The notes beneath the pieces are model-generated. The model was not told the origin of the DNA, searched no databases, and saw only the letters and a list, made by a program, of their open reading frames with translations. Shown here one piece after another: positions 57,365-64,000 of a stretch of 64,000 nucleotides of DNA. Numbering within the stretch: position 1 is the stretch's first letter; each line of letters begins with the position of its first letter. The stretch is from Mytilinidion resinicola (taxonomy: Eukaryota; Ascomycota; Dothideomycetes; Mytilinidiales; Mytilinidiaceae): the NCBI RefSeq assembly GCF_010093595.1, contig NW_022985437.1, positions 2,357,431-2,421,430 of the forward strand, given 5' to 3'. Made by a program: the position numbers and the translations under genes.

Positions 57365-57802
57365 CTAGGAATTTTCAATGCCCTCTTTCGTCTCCGTCGA
57401 ATCTTCCGACCTTCTGCGGCCTCGCTCTGTCTTCAGTGTGCTCCTCTCTTCTTCAATCACGGGATCTCGTATAACCTCGATTATCGTCTCGTCGCTTTGT
57501 TTGAGAGTGGGCTCTTGGGAGCCGCTCGGATTGCTAGAAATCGCTTGAGCGTGGTTGTCGATGTCTTCGCCAGCTAGAACTTTTTTTTTGCCGTCCGGGG
57601 CCTGAAGATGAAGTTTGGGGATCTTGCTCGGAGAGTTTACAAGGTTGATGTATGAGGAGCCGCTGGAGGCCTCTGAGCTGTGGGATGGCCGTTCTTCGGA
57701 CTGAGATTCGTCGGAGGCTCCTTGGATTTTGAGTTCTCGACGCCGCTTTTGATAACCCTCTGTCAGAGTACCGTAAACATCCCAGTAATGGTCCAAGCTC
57801 AT
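57365..57802 (-). CDS. Tandem-array gene copy 2, unknown protein
   Basis: Open frame of 145 residues from the ATG at 57802 (MSLDHYWDVYGTLTEGYQKRRREL). Hydrophilic and charged. It shares with copy 3 the stretch EERPSHSSEASSGSS (copy 3: GEGPSHSSEYSSSRP) and with copies 3 and 4 a short beta-strand-like motif, here IPKLHLQAPDGKKK (copy 3 IPKITIQVPNGKQE, copy 4 TPKVHLQTVDEEE). The stop at 57365 comes about 40 bases before the position where copy 4 stops; the old tail is still readable but frameshifted (see findings). The frame is open upstream beyond the ATG (to 57976), but this part matches leader sequence of other copies. Function not recognised. Confidence 0.55.
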   Translation of the reverse strand: MSLDHYWDVYGTLTEGYQKRRRELKIQGASDESQSEERPSHSSEASSGSSYINLVNSPSKIPKLHLQAPDGKKKVLAGEDIDNHAQAISSNPSGSQEPTLKQSDETIIEVIRDPVIEEERSTLKTERGRRRSEDSTETKEGIENS

Positions 57803-58443
57803 GGTTGCGTGATAGGTGGAGCTATAAAGTGGTGCAATTGATATGGATATGTAAACAATCGAGTATTGAAGAAGTGTAAGCCTATCTTTGCTTTGAGGTT
57901 TGTTGAAGATTTGTATAGGTAGAATGATACTTCGTTGAGGAGGACGAAGTGACTCAAGAGAGTCTAAATTGCCCATGACTAGTCATCGGTCCTTAAACAA
58001 GAAATTCATTCAAAACGGAGAAAATCGAGTCAACGATCTGTGATTTAAAAATCACTTTTCAGAGTCTTACGCACCTCTCTGAGTCCGCACAAATGCTGCT
58101 GTATGTACTGTATATTATGCAAAGGGAACTCCGAGCAGCCGCCCGCTGGAGAATTCAATATCTACCCGGCATCCTCGCCTTTACAAATAACCGGACCTCC
58201 AACACAGTCTTACTCGCAAGTATTGTATTCACGATAAGAAAGTGCATCCCTCTACATCACCTCCATAAACCACAGTAGCATATTCACATAGCTCTTCCAT
58301 ATAAAACCTAAAAAGAACCCCATTTGCCTGAATTTCAAATAACTCCGTCTAAACATTTCCCTTCCTCGGAAGCCTATACTTCTTCGCCTCACGATCTACT
58401 CCAAAATCAGAATCTCCATCGTCATCTTTCATCCCCTTCCAAA
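57803..58443. promoter_or_regulatory. Promoter of array copy 2 and 3' region of copy 3
   Basis: Leader and promoter of copy 2 (tttgaggtttgttgaagatttgtatagg) resemble those of copies 1 and 4 (gggtttgttgaagg, aaggtttgttaaagg). The section 58349-58440 contains sequence similar to the C-terminal coding end of copy 1, out of frame with copy 3. Confidence 0.5.
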
Positions 58444-58803
58444 TCATTTCGGCGGCGCCAGATGTGCTCTCTTCTTTTCATCCTCTTTGCCAATTTCCCT
58501 CGCTATCCACACAACGCTGACAGCTCTTTCAAGATTGGGATTTGGGGGCTTTTCGGCACTCCGGTGTTTGCTAGATGCTAGAGCGACGCGAAGGTCGAAC
58601 TCTTCGATGGATTCTTGTTTGCCGTTCGGGACTTGAATCGTGATCTTAGGTATCTCGATCGACGATGCCGCATCGTTGGGGCTTGTTTGGTCCTCTGGGC
58701 GGCTGCTGGAATACTCTGAGCTGTGGGAAGGGCCTTCTCCGTGTTGAGGCTCTGGGAAGACCTCGTGGTTTTCGAGGCGTTGAGAATTTTCTCTTTGATC
58801 CAT
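58444..58803 (-). CDS. Tandem-array gene copy 3, unknown protein, possibly frameshifted
   Basis: Open frame of 119 residues from the ATG at 58803 (MDQRENSQRLENHEVFPEPQHG). Carries GPSHSSEYSSS and IPKITIQVPNGKQE, both shared with copy 2. The reading frame ends in HLAPPK. In a second frame the DNA continues without a stop to 58349 and reads KGMKDDDGDSDFGVD, similar to the acidic end of copy 1 (KDRDSDCEED), so a frameshift or an unrecognised intron near 58460 is likely. No membrane segment or signal peptide. Function not recognised. Confidence 0.5.
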   Translation of the reverse strand: MDQRENSQRLENHEVFPEPQHGEGPSHSSEYSSSRPEDQTSPNDAASSIEIPKITIQVPNGKQESIEEFDLRVALASSKHRSAEKPPNPNLERAVSVVWIAREIGKEDEKKRAHLAPPK

Positions 58804-59648
58804 GGTAGGGTTATGGTGAGAGATAAAAGAGGGATGATATGGTTGATATGGGTATGTAAAGATTCGCTCAGGTGTTGATAAAATAATAAGATTGCATTTA
58901 AATGGGGTTCGTCTGAAAGTTTTAGAAGCAGAGCAAGGTATTTATGCTACGATGGGGAGCTCGAACTGACTTAAGCGATTGCGAGTCTCCAGAAGTGGTC
59001 ATTGAAATGAAGACTCAGGAAGTCTTCAACAAGAGGTAGAGTCAATATAATCAAGGGGAGTCACTGCAATACCTTATCACTACAATACCTCATCACTACA
59101 ATGCCTCGTCATTAAAATCCGTACATTTTTTTACCGCTAAGTGAGGAGCTTCATAGTATTTGCGCATTCCAAATAAGAGAGGAATCCGGCATTTTGGGCG
59201 ATTGCTAAACTTGCGAGGCTACCTCAAACAGCGTCAATAGGGTATACGCAGATTGGAAGTGTATCCGTTGCCCCTATGGAGGCCCATAGACAGTGTCGAG
59301 AAGTGTACAAACATCTATGGCAAGGCACTGTATAATCGAAATGGTTTGATTACATGAAAGTAAGAGAGAGCATGTCATGCCCTTCTATCTGGGACCCCAA
59401 ACCGCTGCCCGCCGAAGAAATCTAATCTCCACCTAGCAACCGCACTTCACAAAAAGTATAATTGCACATAATTCCACATACAGTTTAACAGAACCCAAAA
59501 CAGAAACCTGAAAGAAACCAAAACAAGAAAGCCTTACTCTCTAAAATGAAACAAAAGACCACAGTGCCGAATTCCCCCTACTCTCCCACATCAGACTCCT
59601 AACCAACACGCTTTCCGTTACAAAGCATTTTCTTGACCGCCATCATTC
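58804..59648. promoter_or_regulatory. Promoter of array copy 3 and duplicated 3' region of copy 4
   Basis: Contains ggtatttatgctacgatggggag at about 58939-58961, the counterpart of the copy 1 promoter, and the 59340-59450 block that repeats 57022-57110. A small tandem repeat, tcactacaatacctca, occurs at about 59060-59110. The last 150 bases match the 3' region of copy 2. Confidence 0.55.
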
Positions 59649-59936
59649 CTAGGATGCATCCGTTTCCTCCTCAAGAAGATCCACTTGGACTTCAGTCTCG
59701 CCAGTGTTACTATTTTTCTTCTCCACCAAGAGATTCGATGTCTCGGGGGCTAGCTGTGCGTTGCTAGTCCGCCCTTTCTTGATTATAAAGGCCGCAGCCA
59801 TCGCAACGTTTTCGAACCTCAAGGTTCCAATTTTGCTGGTCGTGGGTTTGTTGGACGGTCCATTTTCGCCAACTCTTTCCTCTTCATCCACTGTCTGGAG
59901 ATGAACCTTGGGGGTGTTGCTCGATGAATCCGACAT
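59649..59936 (-). CDS. Tandem-array gene copy 4, unknown protein, start codon uncertain
   Basis: From the ATG at 59936 the frame gives 95 residues: MSDSSSNTPKVHLQTVDEEE... with AFIIKKGRTSNAQ in the middle and the acidic end VQVDLLEEETDAS. The frame is open for another 61 codons upstream without an ATG (to 60119), and this part includes text matching the untranslated leader of copy 3; where copy 3 has its ATG, copy 4 has AAGTCAACAAAG. The original start therefore seems lost, and the gene may be decaying or may use the inner ATG. Promoter sequence is retained (tgtttatactacggtagggaag near 60206). Confidence 0.45.
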   Translation of the reverse strand: MSDSSSNTPKVHLQTVDEEERVGENGPSNKPTTSKIGTLRFENVAMAAAFIIKKGRTSNAQLAPETSNLLVEKKNSNTGETEVQVDLLEEETDAS

Positions 59937-60455
59937 GTTGATCTTTGAGTGGCTGCCGTAGGACCGAGTGGTGGTATGATCGTTCGTGGGGTTGATGTTC
60001 TTTAGAAACTTCGAAGTGTGCAAGGTGTCATGGCTTTGGTCTTTGTTGACTTCGTGGGAAGAGGTCGAGAATGAATGATCTGGTTGGCATAGGTATGTGA
60101 AGAGTTGATCGGGTGTCAACGAAGAGTGAATCCGTGTTTGCTTTGAGAGTTGCTTTGAGATTTGCTTTAAGGTTTGTTAAAGGTGTGTATGTGTAGAATG
60201 AGAGGTGTTTATACTACGGTAGGGAAGACCGAGTGACTCAATAAATTGCGAATTATGCGCGTGCGGTTGTGCAACCTCAAGACTTGAAACAACTCCATCA
60301 TGAAACAGAGTCAAAACGAAAAGTCAAAACTAAGAGTCAGACCCCATAAAGGACGATTCAAAACTATGACCTTTTCTGTTCTACGAACCTTCTATAGCCG
60401 GCACGATCTTCGGTATAACCTACGAAGGTACTTCGAACAACTTTCCACCGAAGTC
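59937..60455. promoter_or_regulatory. Leader and promoter of array copy 4; 3' flank of the GH1 gene
   Basis: The minus-strand leader has three repeats of ttgcttt(g/a)ag (about 60138-60175). An open frame on the plus strand at 60300-60641 is antisense to the end of the GH1 gene and unsupported. Confidence 0.5.
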
Positions 60456-62931
60456 TCACTCTCCACCCGGTGTCCTCGCCTTTACAAAGTCGACCAAATC
60501 AAAGAAACTCTTCTTATACCTCCTTTCCTGCGTCGTGCGATTCACGGTTTGCAAGCCAAACCGTGCGTCATAATCTCCAAATTCCCAGTTGTCAGCGAAG
60601 GACCATGCGAGCGCGCCAATGACATGAACACCATCCTATGAATCAGTTAGCGTCATACTCTTCCCCATGGACCAGCCCTTCCGAGTCCTCATGATGAATA
60701 AAGGAGTCAACTCACCTCCCAGATACTCTTCAAAATCTCACTCATAAATGACTGGTAATACACGCTTCTCGGCGAGTCAAACAACATATCCTCAAGCACG
60801 GCCTTCTCTGCTTCCGCAAAAACCGGGAATCCGAATTCTGTAACAAATACGGGAGTGCGCCAGGTGTTGTACAGGTAGCTAAGATACTCGCGGAGATAAG
60901 TCGGCGTGATGTAGACGTATGAGTAGCTGCGGTAGCCGATGTTCCAGCCATTCGTTGTGATGGTTGATTGGTTGACGCAGTAGGGGAAGAAGGGGTCGGA
61001 TGTGTTGGCGGCACATTCTTGGATGCCGTAGCTGGGTGCCGAAACTACGGTCGCTGTGTACGGATGGACACCTAAGAAATCGGCAGTACCGTTGAGGTAG
61101 GCGAGGTCGTCAGCTGAAAGTGGAACATAGTCGGGGATCGTGGTTTTGTAGGCTTCAGGATAGTCGATACCAAGCATTAGTGGGTTGCAGAATGTACCGA
61201 GCCTATGATTATTAGCTAATTTTCTGGCGATAGAAGATCAATCGGAAAGCTTACTGGAACTCATTGAACCAAGTTGTAGCATAGACATCATTCTTATTCT
61301 TGGGATCCCGAGGCACGCCGAAGTTGTCGTTAAACTTGATGCCAAACTTCCCCGTTCCTCGCAGTTCTTCGTGATAGAAGTGCTACAGTCGAGCGTGAGC
61401 TTTGACGACCGAGTCGATGCTTTTGCCGTCATCGGAATAGAGAAGAGGTTCGTTGAAGCTAGTGGTGTCAGTTCTAAAAGCGCGAGTCGTCTCAGGCTTA
61501 CATACCTCATCCAGAAAGGAACCCGATCGGCATAGTGAGTAAGGACAATCTTTCCATAGTTCACGAAGGCGTCCTGGAAGGTCTCGTTCTGATAGCCACC
61601 ATTGACATAGCCGATGAGGGCATCATCATAGACGGTAGTCAGGTTACCAAAGAATTGCAATGGAGTATCGAAATGGAACAGTGTCACTATAGGGATCATC
61701 CCTTTTTCTAGAATGAAGTCGATCAGGTCGTTGTAGTGCTGGATGCCTTCCTGATTGACTGGCGTCCCGGGGAGGGCGAATGGGAGAATCCGAGTCCAAG
61801 CAACGGAGAAGGAGTAGTACTTGACTCCCATACTTGCAATCCTTTCAATATCTTGTTTGTACAGGTAGTAGTTCTCGTTCGTGATCTGTTGGCATCAATT
61901 CGTCAGAAATTGATACTGAAAGAGGTAGAGTAACACACACATAATCACGAGCTTTGTCTCCAGTTTCAAGAACTTCCATCAAAGTCGGACCTCGACCTTC
62001 TTGCGCGACCGCCCCTAGAACTAGTTAGCCTAAGTACTTTGCGATCTGTAAGGCACCACGCGAGGCATTGAAAAGAAGGCACCACGCGGGGCATTGAAAA
62101 GATGGCACACTGATGCCAGAACAAGCTGTCTCATGTGGACATCTGTCTGCCACTGCTTGGGGTACCTTAGAGAATTTTCAGGAATTGGAACAAGATAAAA
62201 GCCCTTCACTTCAGACTATGTGGAAACTTGTTGAAGCACTTCATGCAGTGGCAGACAGGTGTACACATGGGGCAAAGTACTTGATGAATATGCCATTTTT
62301 TTCGTGCCCAGCGTGGGTACTCACCCTCGATCTGAGAAGCCGACCCTGCAACGCCGAACACGAAGTCTTCTGGAAAATTGTAGCAATCCGTGGGTCCAAA
62401 GTACTCTGGTGGGGGCAGGACAAGCTCGCTAGACGCTACCGGCGTAGGGCTGACTGTAGTGGTGTAGATACCGGTCTGCATCCGATTAGTTGTTGTATAT
62501 TGATTTGATATATCAGGGATAACGTGACATTCACTTACCGCAGTGAAGTTTGTGACGTTCGCTGCATCCCACAATGCACTCCATGCCGCGTTGCCATATG
62601 CATCGGCTGTATCAGTAGCGGTTGCTGTGTCATTAGGATTCCAGCTTCCCCATGTTGTCGTAGAGACATTTGGGATTAAATGACTGAGAGATTGATATGG
62701 CTGTGCATATGTCGAGGTAGTGGTGGGCTTCGCTACAGAAGTAGCAGTCCTCAATGTCTCATTCAGCGTAAAGGAAAAGGATGAGAATCGATACGTGGGC
62801 TCGGCTGAAGCTGTTTTTGACGGACAAAAGGGTCGAGTCGTGGGACTTTGCACTGGGATGTAGATCTGCTGAGCACATACGCTATTCAGTGTCCAGAAAA
62901 CGACGCATAACCGCAAAACCGTGGTAAACAT
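60456..62931 (-). pseudogene. Secreted GH1 beta-glucosidase gene with one in-frame TAG
   Basis: Glycoside hydrolase family 1. Seven exons (minus): 62539-62931, 62325-62475, 61941-62014, 61506-61885, 61255-61458, 60716-61202 and 60456-60635, all in phase, 1869 nt, 623 codons. Signal peptide MFTTVLRLCVVFWTLNSVCAQQ, a Ser/Thr-rich N-glycosylated extension to about residue 150, then FPEDFVFGVAGSASQIEG, ASMGVKYYSFSVAWTRILP, WMSFNEP (acid/base Glu, about residue 336), HFYHEELRGTGKFGIKFNDNFG, FLGVHPYTA, FVTEFGFPV (nucleophile Glu in TEFG) and ALAWSFADNWEFGDYDARFGLQTV. Codon 358 is TAG (61383-61385) in AHARL*HFYHEEL, where relatives have an aromatic residue. Truncation there would remove the nucleophile. 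Everything else is intact, so the mutation is recent or is a sequencing error. Intron 2 is 310 nt and carries a foldback insertion. Confidence 0.8.
62032..62282. mobile_element. Foldback insertion in GH1 intron 2
   Basis: Outer ends AAGTACTTTGC (62032-62042) and GCAAAGTACTT (62272-62282) are exact inverted copies. Inside, 62132-62156 and 62245-62269 are inverted repeats of 25 bases with a few mismatches (CTGTCTGCCACTGC core). A 26-bp unit, aggcaccacgcg(a/g)ggcattg..., is repeated in tandem at 62050-62101. The intron is about 250 nt longer than its neighbours, consistent with an insertion of this size. Confidence 0.65.
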
Positions 62932-64000
62932 GATGAAAACTAATATGATTTTCTTTTGCAGTGCGTCCTACATCTTGTATTGTCCTATTTATACTCGTAT
63001 GACCAGTGAAAACTTGGATTCATCACAGGAACGAAGCGTGACCACAGTCAAGCTCAAACGAGCAATTGTACCCGCAAATATGGGTACCGCGGCCTGGAGT
63101 TCTTTCTCCTAAAGCCCTGGACGTCATATTGTGGGGAACACGATCGGATTGAGATGTGTTCCTGGAAGAAGTTGGCTGCGGGGAAGCTTGGCCTTGCTTG
63201 GCGGTCGTTGTTTTCTTCGTCCTTCGGGACAAATTCGGCCCGAAGCAACGACATTTCTCACAGCGATTGCGAATAGCGCTCTGCTCACCGCATATATACT
63301 TCTAACTCCCGCTGACGCTGTCCTACATCATCTTCTGTGTGAGACTGTTTCTTCACGAAATCCGGATGGAAATCCGAATACCTTTCTTGTGACGACTTGT
63401 AGTAGCATTTCCACACCCCTTAAGACATTGATGCATTCTCTGCTCGGCTTCCTGACTAATCTTCGTAAAACCGTCTTCGATGACTGGATCATGTTCTCGG
63501 CGGCGGTCTTGACAGTCTCTTCTTCGACGCCGAAGAACCGCTATGGTGTCCGGATTGAGGCAATGTGTAAAGAGCACCTGTTGATTAATCATCATGCGAG
63601 TGCCACTCACCGCTTGTGTCACAAAGGCTCAGCTCGGACCTACGTAAACGGGACGATAGGGCTATTTGTGTGACGAGATTGGGCCTTTTTGTAAGGCGTA
63701 CCTAGGTTGGACACATTGCTGATCAGACAGCCTACTCCTGCAGTTGTAGAGGCATGGACCAGTGGCATGATCCAAGTATACGAAACACGCTCGCATTCAA
63801 TAGCAACAACCCGGCGTTATGGGTAGTACTACCTGCAGGTGAGTATAGCCTCAGGATTCTATTGGGTGTTCCCCGTCACTGCGCTGCCAGCCACTTGTGT
63901 TGGCTCAAGGGTGATTACAAACCCAATGCGCGTATCCTGGCCTTGTGGAATCCGAGAGACTAAGCTGCATATAAAAGAAGCACATATTCATCTTGTAGAA
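62932..64000. other. End of window without a supported gene
   Basis: Promoter of the GH1 gene, then about 1 kb with open frames on both strands (plus 63131-63673, minus 63353-63622) that overlap each other and match nothing I know. A gene entering from beyond the window edge cannot be excluded. Confidence 0.4.

Noticed and set aside
60300..60641. 113-residue plus-strand open frame
   Set aside because: Antisense to the last exon of the GH1 gene, whose protein signature is clear on the other strand.
63131..63673. 180-residue plus-strand frame and 89-residue minus-strand frame
   Set aside because: They overlap on opposite strands and neither has a recognisable motif; kept only as an unexplained end of the window.

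Overview
The window is nuclear DNA of a filamentous ascomycete (Pezizomycotina). The evidence is many short spliceosomal introns (mostly 45-100 nt, GT..AG, CTAAC/CTAAT-like branch sites), fungal-type gene content (TEF1, Sls1, Cox24, Eaf7, Gpa/GNA-2-type G alpha, DUF2985 membrane protein, cyanase) and an RNA polymerase III U6 gene. The class cannot be fixed from sequence alone; a Dothideomycete-like fungus is my guess. All exon models were built by eye from splice signals, reading frame and family knowledge; where stated, the exon lengths add to a whole number of codons.

Layout. 0.7-10.1 kb is a dense housekeeping block: RPS12 (+), TAD1 (-), an NT-C2 domain protein (+), mitochondrial SLS1 (+) and TEF1 (-). 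10.5-13 kb is ORF-poor and holds a U6 snRNA gene with an mRNA-type intron, an intronless mutated U6 copy 0.3 kb away and small palindromes. 13.3-24.7 kb carries a Pro/Gln-rich glycine-zipper protein (-), a DUF2985 membrane protein (-), an MFS transporter (+), an F-box protein (-) and a divergent acyl-CoA dehydrogenase / acyl-CoA ligase pair whose C-termini (AKI and AKL) both look like peroxisomal targeting signals. 26.4-36.2 kb carries a coiled-coil protein (-), a G alpha subunit (+), COX24 (+) and a secreted protein gene broken by one in-frame TAG. 36.9 kb has a perfect 62-bp inverted repeat. 38-46 kb has dynactin p25 (-), a rhomboid protease (+), a C2H2 zinc-finger protein (-) and cyanase (-). 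46.4-47.7 kb is a transposon with terminal inverted repeats, interrupted by 695 N. 48-55.8 kb has phospholipase D (+), a GCP5/6-type gamma-tubulin complex protein (-) and EAF7 (+).

56.1-60.2 kb is a tandem array of four short minus-strand genes that share promoter and 3' sequence but have strongly diverged coding regions. I recognise no family for them; this is the most likely undescribed gene family in the window. 60.5-62.9 kb is a secreted GH1 beta-glucosidase gene, complete in frame over seven exons except for one internal TAG, with a foldback insertion in an unusually long intron.

The genes are not a single pathway. Functional links that the sequence supports are the peroxisomal acyl-CoA pair and several short divergent promoters (TAD1/NT-C2, GCP/EAF7). 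Two nonsense codons, several palindromic insertions and a decaying tandem family suggest ongoing repeat activity and gene erosion in the second half of the window.
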